This document shows positions 34,294 to 41,476 of a stretch of DNA of 64,000 nt, piece after piece. The position numbers and the translations under genes were made by a program. The notes beneath the pieces are model-generated. The model was given only the letters and a program-made list of their open reading frames with translations, searched no databases and was not told the origin of the DNA. The DNA comes from Paenibacillus rhizosphaerae (GTDB taxonomy: Bacteria > Bacillota > Bacilli > Paenibacillales > Paenibacillaceae). The DNA is taken from NCBI RefSeq assembly GCF_014192015.1, contig NZ_JACHXJ010000001.1:744001-808000 (forward strand), given 5' to 3'. How positions within the stretch are numbered: position 1 is the first letter of the stretch; the number at the start of each line of letters is the position of its first letter.

Positions 34294-37068
34294 TTGTTAG
34301 GGAAAATGAGGCTCAGCATTCGGTCCAAGATTATTCTTGGATATATTTTTGTCCTCGTGTGCGTCGTGGTGTTCCTGGGAGTGATTTCGGGCCGGGTTGC
34401 TTCGCTGCAGCGGGAAACCGATTTTATCAGCCGGCATGACATTGAGGTCCATGACTTGGCCCACAGCATTGAAAAGTCCTTGCTGGACATGGAGACAGGC
34501 CAGCGCGGATATATGATCACGGGAGACGCTAGCTATCTGGAGCCGTACACGGCGGCCAGCTCGAAATGGGAGAGCGATTACAACCAGCTGTATCGTTTGC
34601 TGGCGGACAACCCCCAGCAGCAGAAAAATCTGGAGGACATCAAGGCCAATATCGACCGTTGGATTGAGATCGCAGGCAAGCCGTCCATTGAGATGAAGCG
34701 CAGCGGTCAGGAAGCGGAAGTGCAGACATTTTTCCTAAGTGACCCGGGCAAGCCGGAAATGGACGCCATGCGGGAAAAATTAACGGCGTTTTTGGATACG
34801 GAGAAAGGGCTGACGAGCGAGCGGGTGCAGACGCTTGAGGACAATAACCGCAGACTGATCACGATCATCTATCTTCTTTGGATTGCGCTCGCAGCCGTAT
34901 CCATCTCAGCAGCCGTTCTGATCTCCAAAAATATCGTGACGACGATCAAGGAAGTTACGGGCACGATCCGGGACATCGCATCAGGCGGCAATTTGAACAA
35001 GCGCATCCATACCCGCACCCGGGATGAAATCGCAGAACTCGGCAGCGCAACGAACGACCTGCTCCAGGAAGTGCAGCAGCAGAATGAAATGAAGGAACAG
35101 GTTGCCGCCACCGCGACACTGCTGCAGAACGAAGCCAACATGGCCAGTCTAAGCCGCGTGTTTGTCAATCGGCTCGCTTCCATTTTTCAGGCACCATACA
35201 TCGTATTGTACGAAGCCAAGGAGGAGGAACTGGTGCGGCTCGCTTCCTATGCAGGGGAACACGAAGATGAGGCAGGCAAATCGGTGATTGCCTGGGGTCA
35301 GGGACTTGTCGGTCAGTGCGCCGCCGATCAGAGCATGATCGCGTTGGACCGGTTACCGAACAACTACATACACATTTCCTCGGGATTAGGGAGCGCCTTT
35401 CCGACCTATATCGTTATCGCGCCGGTCGTATTCGAGGGCAGGACGCTGGCCGTGATCGAAATTGCCGCGCTGGTGACGTTCAGCAAGCACCAATTGGACA
35501 TGCTGCGGCAGCTCTTGGATACGGTTGGCGTCACGATGCACAGCGTGATCAACCGTGCGCAAATCCAGCGCTTGTACATGGAAGCCCAGACGATGAATGA
35601 AGAGCTCCAGGCCCAGTCTGAGGAGCTGCAGGTGCAGACGGAAGAATTGCAGGTTCAGTCCGAGGAGCTGCAGATGCAAACCGATGAGCTCCAAAGCTTG
35701 AACGATAAACTGGAATATCAGAAGGCTCAGGCAGAGGAAGCCGCGGCCGAGATGGAAAAATACGCGGAACAGGCGAAGCTCAGTTCCAATTATAAATCCG
35801 AGTTTTTGGCCAACATGTCGCACGAGTTACGCACTCCGCTGAACAGCATGCTCATTCTGTCCCAGATGTTATCGGAGAACAAGAACGGGACGCTGCAGGA
35901 GGAAGAGGTCAAGTACGCTTCTGTCATCCATTCCTCCGGATCGGATCTTTTACGGCTGATCAACGATATTTTGGATTTATCCAAGGTGGAATCGGGACAG
36001 ATTCAGCTGGACATCAGCTCGATCCATGCGAGTGAGCTGCCGGAGATGATGTACCGTTATTTTGCCAAAACGGCCGAGGCGAAATCGCTGGATTTCAAAG
36101 TGGAAATCGCGCCTAATGTAGGCGACGTCTTTTTCAGCGACGAGTTAAGACTCCATCAAATATTGCGTAACTTGTTGTCCAATGCGTTCAAGTTTACCGA
36201 ACGCGGGGAAGTGTGTTTAAGCATATACAAGCTCGACTCGGTTTCGACCCCGTCGTTTTCCATGCCTTATGAGACATTAGCCTTCGCGGTTCGCGATACC
36301 GGAATCGGTATTACCGAGGAGCAGCAGCAGGTGATCTTCGACGCCTTTAAACAGGCGGATGGAGCAACGGCGAGGAAATATGGCGGCACAGGGCTCGGAC
36401 TGTCCATCTCGCTTCAATTCGCCAAACTGCTGGGAGGCGAGCTGGCGGTGGAGAGCGAACCCGGAAAAGGAAGCACGTTTACGCTTTACCTCCCGTACCA
36501 GACCGAGTATGTCGATGAGTCGCCGATGCTTGTGATGCAAGCCGAGGCAGCCGCGGCCATTTCCGGCCCGTTGAGCACGGCTTCGACGCAGGCTGCGCAC
36601 CCGGTGGGGAGTCGGCTTCATGGGGAGGAGCTCGCTGCCGCTCTGCCGGCCGCAGAGGATATGTTCCTGGAAGATTCGGCTTTGTTCGATGGGAAGAAAA
36701 TCCTCGTAGTGGATGACGACATTCGAAACGTGTACGCGCTGGCTAATGCCCTGGAGAGATATAATATGCAGGTGCTCACTGCACAAAACGGATACGAGTG
36801 CCTGGATTTGCTCCAGGCCGAACCGGATATCGATTTGATTCTGATGGACATCATGATGCCGGAAATGGACGGTTACCAGACGATGCGGAATATCCGGCAG
36901 ACGCTGGAGCTGAACGAGCTGCCGATGATTGCGTTGACCGCCAAGGCGATGAAAGAGGACCGGGATAAGTGCCTGGCGGCCGGAGCGTCCGACTATTTGA
37001 GCAAACCGCTGAACATTAATGAAGTGATTGCCAGAATTAAAGTTTGGCTGACAAGGCCGGAAATATGA
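34294..37068 (+). CDS. hybrid sensor histidine kinase/response regulator (CHASE3-HAMP-GAF-HisKA-HATPase-REC)
   Basis: A 924-residue membrane-bound hybrid kinase. TM1 (~11-33); a CHASE3-type extracytoplasmic domain (~35-180; SIEKSLLDMETGQRGYMITG); TM2 (~190-210); HAMP; a GAF-like domain (~285-420); a coiled coil of heptad EELQxQ repeats (~435-475); HisKA with His510 in SHELRTPLNSM; HATPase boxes LRNLLSNAFKFTERG, VRDTGIGI and GTGLGLSIS; and a C-terminal receiver (KKILVVDDDIRN, Asp in LILMDIMMP, Lys in DYLSKPL). I take TTG 34294 as the start because GGAGG lies 8 bases before it; ATG 34279 has none. No output domain, so the signal goes to a separate phosphotransfer partner or acts by receiver. 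Confidence 0.88.
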   Translation: MLGKMRLSIRSKIILGYIFVLVCVVVFLGVISGRVASLQRETDFISRHDIEVHDLAHSIEKSLLDMETGQRGYMITGDASYLEPYTAASSKWESDYNQLYRLLADNPQQQKNLEDIKANIDRWIEIAGKPSIEMKRSGQEAEVQTFFLSDPGKPEMDAMREKLTAFLDTEKGLTSERVQTLEDNNRRLITIIYLLWIALAAVSISAAVLISKNIVTTIKEVTGTIRDIASGGNLNKRIHTRTRDEIAELGSATNDLLQEVQQQNEMKEQVAATATLLQNEANMASLSRVFVNRLASIFQAPYIVLYEAKEEELVRLASYAGEHEDEAGKSVIAWGQGLVGQCAADQSMIALDRLPNNYIHISSGLGSAFPTYIVIAPVVFEGRTLAVIEIAALVTFSKHQLDMLRQLLDTVGVTMHSVINRAQIQRLYMEAQTMNEELQAQSEELQVQTEELQVQSEELQMQTDELQSLNDKLEYQKAQAEEAAAEMEKYAEQAKLSSNYKSEFLANMSHELRTPLNSMLILSQMLSENKNGTLQEEEVKYASVIHSSGSDLLRLINDILDLSKVESGQIQLDISSIHASELPEMMYRYFAKTAEAKSLDFKVEIAPNVGDVFFSDELRLHQILRNLLSNAFKFTERGEVCLSIYKLDSVSTPSFSMPYETLAFAVRDTGIGITEEQQQVIFDAFKQADGATARKYGGTGLGLSISLQFAKLLGGELAVESEPGKGSTFTLYLPYQTEYVDESPMLVMQAEAAAAISGPLSTASTQAAHPVGSRLHGEELAAALPAAEDMFLEDSALFDGKKILVVDDDIRNVYALANALERYNMQVLTAQNGYECLDLLQAEPDIDLILMDIMMPEMDGYQTMRNIRQTLELNELPMIALTAKAMKEDRDKCLAAGASDYLSKPLNINEVIARIKVWLTRPEI
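35599..35700 (+). repeat. 21-base tandem units encoding the EELQxQ coiled coil
   Basis: Repeating 21-base units (GAGGAGCTGCAG core) encode EELQ[AVM]QS/T heptads between the GAF-like and HisKA domains of the hybrid kinase. Five heptads are visible. The unit is a signalling-helix coiled coil. Confidence 0.75.
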
Positions 37069-37087
37069 TATAGAATCGATCAAATAG

Positions 37088-37129
37088 AAAGCGACCCATC
37101 GGGATGCACCCGGTTCGGTCGCTTTTTTT
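37088..37129 (+). terminator. terminator after the hybrid kinase
   Basis: Outer stem GCGACC/GGTCGC (37091-37096 with 37117-37122), inner CGGG/CCCG pairing, then seven T residues. Confidence 0.85.
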
Positions 37130-37173
37130 ATTGAAAAACCGTCGAAATCGGAGCGTTTTTTAAAAAACCTGCC

Positions 37174-37216
37174 TTGACAATAGGATGGTTAGGTGAGAAA
37201 ATGTACGCGCGTACAT
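37174..37216 (+). promoter_or_regulatory. sigma-A promoter with overlapping 16-bp palindromic operator
   Basis: TTGACA (37174-37179) and a weak -10 GAAAAT (37197-37202, 17-base spacing). The perfect palindrome ATGTACGCGCGTACAT (37201-37216) covers the expected transcription start. Centre CG and 16-bp symmetry are typical of LacI/GalR-family operators; the LacI gene just downstream is the natural binder. Confidence 0.7.
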
Positions 37217-37239
37217 AAATCGGAAAAGGGGGAGTTGCC

Positions 37240-38274
37240 ATCGCATCCCGCAAAGAGGTGGCCGAACTAGCCGGGGTATCGGAAGCGACGGTGTCGCGGG
37301 TGTTAAACGGAGTCGGCCCCATGAAAGAAGAAACGAGACAACGCGTCATGGAAGCTGCCAAGAAGCTGAATTACGTTCCCAGTGCGCTGGCCCGTAATTT
37401 TGCAACCAGCCGCAGCGGCAACATAGGTGTCGTTCTTCCATATGTGCCGAAGGTGCATATGTTTTCGAGCTTTTTTTTCTCGGAAATTTTAAGCGGAATC
37501 GGCAACAAAGCGCGAGAGCTAGGTTATGACATCCTGCTGCTGTTTCAGACGCCCGACGAGTCCATGGATTATGTCCGCTGGTTTCATGCGCATAAAATCG
37601 ATACATGCATTATCCTGGGGGCGAAGGATGATCCGGAAGAACTGCTGGCCCTTCGCCGTCTCGCAGAGGAAGGACTGCCTTTCTGCCTGATCAATCAGCA
37701 CTTTGAAGGTGAGCCCTTCAGCGAGGTCGATGCAGACCATGTACAGGGCAGCTACATGGCGGTCCGCCATCTGATCGAACGGGGATATCGCCGAATCGCG
37801 TTTATGAACGGGCCGCTGACCTACTCCAACAGCCGGGATCGTCTTCAAGGCTGCGAGAAAGCGCTCGCCGAAGCGGGTCTGGTGCTGAAGGAGGAACTGA
37901 TCTTCCGCGGAAACTTCAGCCGCAGCAGCGGCATCACCGCTGCTTCCGAATTGATGAAAGTCATCGATCAGGTGGATGCCGTCTTTGCCGCAAACGACCG
38001 AATGGCCATCGGTTTGATGCAGGGACTCCGGGATCTTGGACTGCCTGAAGAGCGCTTTCCGGCTATGTTCGGTTACGATAATTCGGATGCTTCACAGGTA
38101 ACGACGCCTGAGCTGAGCAGTGTAAAGGTTCCTTTTTACGAAATGGGGGAAATTGCGGCCGCCGAAGTGCTGAAGCGGCTGGAGCAGGGAGCAGGGGCTC
38201 CAGATCAACCTTTTCGGATCATGCTTCCGACGGAGCTGGTCATCCGGGCATCGTCCCAGAATCTACGGTTCTGA
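37240..38274 (+). CDS. LacI-family transcriptional regulator
   Basis: A 344-residue repressor-type protein: N-terminal LacI HTH (SRKEVAELAGVSEATVSRVLNG, split here only for length, residues ~3-24) and a periplasmic-binding-like sensor domain from ~60, e.g. NIGVVLPYVPKVHMFSSFFFSEI and AVFAANDRMAIGLMQGL. No ATG, GTG, TTG or CTG precedes the GTG at 37258 in this frame. That GTG would remove half of helix 1 and has no spaced ribosome binding site, whereas ATC 37240 lies 5 bases after GGGGGAG and aligns in register with residue 1 of E. coli PurR. I therefore annotate an ATC start. It heads the sugar-oxidoreductase operon and probably autoregulates through the palindrome upstream. Confidence 0.85.
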   Translation: MASRKEVAELAGVSEATVSRVLNGVGPMKEETRQRVMEAAKKLNYVPSALARNFATSRSGNIGVVLPYVPKVHMFSSFFFSEILSGIGNKARELGYDILLLFQTPDESMDYVRWFHAHKIDTCIILGAKDDPEELLALRRLAEEGLPFCLINQHFEGEPFSEVDADHVQGSYMAVRHLIERGYRRIAFMNGPLTYSNSRDRLQGCEKALAEAGLVLKEELIFRGNFSRSSGITAASELMKVIDQVDAVFAANDRMAIGLMQGLRDLGLPEERFPAMFGYDNSDASQVTTPELSSVKVPFYEMGEIAAAEVLKRLEQGAGAPDQPFRIMLPTELVIRASSQNLRF

Positions 38275-38317
38275 TGAGCCGGAACGTCCAATATACCAAA
38301 GAGATGGAGGAATTCGG

Positions 38318-39487
38318 ATGGAAATGAAAGCGCTGCGAATTGGCATGGTAGGTTATAAATTTATGGGGAAGGCTCACAGCAATGCGTACCGGGCGCTGCC
38401 TATGTTTTTCCCGGAGGCGCCGATTCAGCCGCAGATGGCGGCGATTTGCGGTCGTGATGCCGATGCGGTTCAGCAGGCGGCAAGGCAGTACGGCTGGGCC
38501 GAAACGGAGACGGATTGGCGGAACCTGGTGGCGCGGGATGACATCGACCTGATCGACATCAACGCGCCGAGCGATGCGCATAAGGACATCGCGCTGGCTG
38601 CGGCCAAGGCAGGGAAGCATATTTTCTGCGAGAAGCCGCTGGCCTTGACGCTTGCTGACTCGCGTGAAATGCTGAAGGCTGCGGAGGAAGCGGGAGTGAA
38701 GCACATGGTCGGCTTTAACTACCGGTTCTCGCCTGCGGTCCAGCTGGCGAAAAATCTGATCGAAAGCGGCCGGCTGGGGCAGATCTATCATTTCCGCGCC
38801 TGGTTTCTGCAGGACTGGATTCTGGATCCTGCCTTCCCGTTAGTATGGCGTCTGCAGAAAGATATCGCGGGTTCGGGCTCTCACGGCGATCTTGGGGCCC
38901 ATTTGATCGATTTGGCCCATTACCTCGTCGGGGATATCCAGGAAGTCATCGGCATGAGCGAAACGTTTATCAAGGAGAGACCGCTCGCGGAAAATATGAC
39001 CGGACTCAGCGCCAAAGGCAGCCTGGGCGGACCGATGGGCAAAGTGACCGTCGATGATGCGACTCTGTTTATGGCCCGGTTTACTGGAGGCGCGCTCGGA
39101 AGCTTTGAGGCGACCCGGTTTGCGGCGGGACACCGCAGCACGAATTCATTCGAGATCAACGGCAGCAAAGGCAGCGTCAAGTTTGATTTTGAGCGGATGA
39201 ACGAGCTGGAAGTATACTTTACCGACGACCAGGAAGATGTGCAGGGCTTCCGCCGGGTGCTTGCGACCGACGCCGCTCATGCGTATTCGCAGGCTTGGTG
39301 GCCGGCCGGACACACTATCGGCTTCGAGCACACGTTTACGCATGAGATGCTGGAGCTGATGGAAGCGGTTCACGAGGACAGACAGCCTTCCCCGAACTTC
39401 CATGATGGTGTGAAATGCCAGGCTGTGCTTGAAGCGGTGGAGCGTTCCGTTGAAGAGCGGCGCTGGGTGGAAATTTCGGAAATGTAG
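38318..39487 (+). CDS. Gfo/Idh/MocA-family oxidoreductase
   Basis: A 389-residue NAD(P)-dependent sugar dehydrogenase. The N-terminal Rossmann part begins IGMVGYKFMGKAHSNAYRAL (dinucleotide binding), with the catalytic Lys in CEKPLALTL. The C-terminal alpha/beta domain has GSHGDLGAHLIDLAHYLVG (His/Asp in the substrate pocket). Members oxidise inositols, hexoses or disaccharides at ring hydroxyls. First enzyme gene of an operon with ThuA-like and a second Gfo/Idh/MocA protein. GGAGG precedes the start. The substrate is unknown. Confidence 0.87.
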   Translation: MEMKALRIGMVGYKFMGKAHSNAYRALPMFFPEAPIQPQMAAICGRDADAVQQAARQYGWAETETDWRNLVARDDIDLIDINAPSDAHKDIALAAAKAGKHIFCEKPLALTLADSREMLKAAEEAGVKHMVGFNYRFSPAVQLAKNLIESGRLGQIYHFRAWFLQDWILDPAFPLVWRLQKDIAGSGSHGDLGAHLIDLAHYLVGDIQEVIGMSETFIKERPLAENMTGLSAKGSLGGPMGKVTVDDATLFMARFTGGALGSFEATRFAAGHRSTNSFEINGSKGSVKFDFERMNELEVYFTDDQEDVQGFRRVLATDAAHAYSQAWWPAGHTIGFEHTFTHEMLELMEAVHEDRQPSPNFHDGVKCQAVLEAVERSVEERRWVEISEM

Positions 39488-39554
39488 GTCAATCAGGCGA
39501 AGGTATTAAATCACGAATAGCGAGCAAATCAAGCGTAGACAAGGAGCGTGCCGC

Positions 39555-40277
39555 ATGAAAAAAGCACTGATCGTATGGGGCGGATGGGATGGCCATGAGC
39601 CCGAGCAGGTGGCTGAGATTTTCAAAAACGTGCTGGAAGCCGAGCAGTTTGAAGTAGAAGTATCGGATACGCTGGAAGCGTTTGCCGACAAGGAGAAGCT
39701 CCTCGGGCTTGACCTGATCGTCCCTTGCTGGACGATGGGAGAAATCCGGAATGAGCTGGTGAGCAATGTGTCGGAGGCCGTACAGAGCGGCGTGGGCCTT
39801 GCCGGATGCCACGGCGGCATGTGCGATTCCTTCCGGACGCAGGTCGACTGGCAGTTCATGACCGGCGGACAGTGGGTCGCCCACCCCGGGAATGACGGGG
39901 TTCGGTACATGGTTAATGTGACGGACGAAGAGGAAGGCTCCCTGTTGCAGGGAATCGCGGACTTCGAAGTCGCGAGCGAGCAGTATTACCTGCATGTGGA
40001 TCCGGCAGTGGAAGTTCATGCCACGACCCGCTTCCCGGTCGTTCATGGCCCGCATTCGGCCAACAAACCGGTCGACATGCCGGTTGTTTGGACGAAGTAC
40101 TGGGGCGGTGGACGCGTCTTCTACAATTCGCTCGGGCACCATGCGGACATCGTCGACATGCCACAGGTGAAGGAAATGATGAGACGCGGCTTCGTATGGG
40201 CCGCCGAAGGCAAAGAAGCCGGCTCCGACTGGAAGCCGGAGGCCGCATATAATGGCATGGCAGACAGCCAATATTAA
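39555..40277 (+). CDS. ThuA-like (trehalose utilization) protein
   Basis: A 240-residue class-I glutamine amidotransferase-like (ThuA) protein: KKALIVWGGWDGHEPEQVAEIF, LGLDLIVPCWTMGEI, VGLAGCHGGMCDSF, RYMVNVTDEEEGSLLQGI, DMPVVWTKYWGGGRVFYNSLGHHADIV. ThuA acts with ThuB (a Gfo/Idh/MocA protein) in conversion of trehalose to 3-keto-trehalose derivatives in rhizobia; the pairing with two Gfo/Idh/MocA genes here fits such a keto-sugar pathway. The actual sugar is unknown. No catalytic Cys-His-Glu triad is obvious beyond GCHGG. Confidence 0.87.
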   Translation: MKKALIVWGGWDGHEPEQVAEIFKNVLEAEQFEVEVSDTLEAFADKEKLLGLDLIVPCWTMGEIRNELVSNVSEAVQSGVGLAGCHGGMCDSFRTQVDWQFMTGGQWVAHPGNDGVRYMVNVTDEEEGSLLQGIADFEVASEQYYLHVDPAVEVHATTRFPVVHGPHSANKPVDMPVVWTKYWGGGRVFYNSLGHHADIVDMPQVKEMMRRGFVWAAEGKEAGSDWKPEAAYNGMADSQY

Positions 40278-40291
40278 GGGGAGGGTTACAC

Positions 40292-41398
40292 TTGGAGCAG
40301 ATCAAAGTAGGCATTATCGGCTGCGGGAAAATCAGCAGCATTTATATGGAAAACTGCAAAAAATTCGATGTGCTGGACTTGGTAGCTTGCGCAGACATCG
40401 ATAAGGAGCGTGCCGCAGAAAAAGCAGCGGAATTCGGCATACCCAAAGTGTATTCCCCTGAGGAGCTGCTCGCGGATCCTGAAATTCAAATCGTGATCAA
40501 CCTGACGATCCCGGCTGCGCACGCGTCGGTCTGCCTGCAGGCTCTGGAAGCCGGCAAGCATGTATACGTTGAAAAACCGTTGGCCGTTACGCGCGAAGAA
40601 GGACAAAAGGTGCTTCAGCTCGCCAAGGAAAAAGGCCTGCGTGTGGGCTGCGCGCCTGAAACGTTCTACGGCGCCGGAATTCAGACCTGCCTCAAAGTGA
40701 TCCAGGACGGGCTGATCGGCCGTCCGGTCGCCGCAACGGCATTTATGCTCGGCGGCGGTCACGAAACCTGGCATCCCGATCCTGAATTTTATTATCAGGC
40801 AGGCGGAGGACCGATGTTCGACATGGGGCCGTACTACCTGACCGCACTTGTGCAGCTGCTCGGTCCGATCAAGACGATCACGGGCATGACCGGCAAGGCG
40901 CTGGAGGAAAGAACGATCACCAGCTCCAAAAAATACGGTCAAAAAATTCCGGTGGAAATCCCCACCCACGTCGCCGGGCTGCTCCAGTTCGCCGAAGGTG
41001 CGATTGGAACGATCATCACCAGCTTTGACGTATTCGGCGGCAGCAATCTGCCGAACATCGAAGTTTACGGCACAAAAGGCACACTGCGCGTACCTGATCC
41101 GAACAACTTCGGCGGCAAGGTGCAGTACCGGCTTGCCGGCGAATCCGAGTGGAAGGAACAGCCGCTGCTGTTCGGCTACGCGGAGAATACCCGCGGCATT
41201 GCCGCAGCTGACATGGCGTACGCGCTGCAAAGCGGGCGGCCTCACCGGGCTTCCGGTGAACTGGCCTACCATGTACTGGAAGCGATGTGGGCGTTCCATG
41301 ATGCCTCGGATGAGAAAAAGCATTACGAGATGCAAAGCACCTGCACCCCTCCTGCGCCGATGCCTACCGGCCTTGCACCTTATACATTGGATCAATAA
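40292..41398 (+). CDS. Gfo/Idh/MocA-family oxidoreductase
   Basis: A 368-residue dehydrogenase distinct from the one at 38.3 kb. Dinucleotide-binding motif VGIIGCGKISSIYMENC; substrate Lys in YVEKPLAVTREEG; C-terminal domain marks GGPMFDMGPYYLTALVQLLG and GAIGTIITSFDVFGG. Start TTG 40292 with GGGAGGG upstream. It follows ThuA by 14 bases and ends the operon before a bidirectional terminator. The two Gfo/Idh/MocA genes may act on the two rings of a disaccharide or on successive steps; this is inference. Confidence 0.87.
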   Translation: MEQIKVGIIGCGKISSIYMENCKKFDVLDLVACADIDKERAAEKAAEFGIPKVYSPEELLADPEIQIVINLTIPAAHASVCLQALEAGKHVYVEKPLAVTREEGQKVLQLAKEKGLRVGCAPETFYGAGIQTCLKVIQDGLIGRPVAATAFMLGGGHETWHPDPEFYYQAGGGPMFDMGPYYLTALVQLLGPIKTITGMTGKALEERTITSSKKYGQKIPVEIPTHVAGLLQFAEGAIGTIITSFDVFGGSNLPNIEVYGTKGTLRVPDPNNFGGKVQYRLAGESEWKEQPLLFGYAENTRGIAAADMAYALQSGRPHRASGELAYHVLEAMWAFHDASDEKKHYEMQSTCTPPAPMPTGLAPYTLDQ

Positions 41399-41417
41399 TG
41401 AAATACGCATGAAACAT

Positions 41418-41460
41418 AAAGCCTCCCGTCAGCAGCCTGAACTGCTGGCGGGAGGCTTTT
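41418..41460. terminator. bidirectional terminator between the sugar operon and the YhgE gene
   Basis: GCCTCCCG..CAGCAG (from 41421) pairs with CTGCTGGCGGGAGGC (to 41456), with TTTT on the plus side and TTTAT on the minus side. Confidence 0.85.
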
Positions 41461-41476
41461 GTGTCTGTTTCTATGA

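Noticed and set aside
37258..37260. GTG as the start of the LacI regulator
   Set aside because: Removes half of helix 1 of the DNA-binding domain and has AAAGAG with no spacing; kept only as an alternative.
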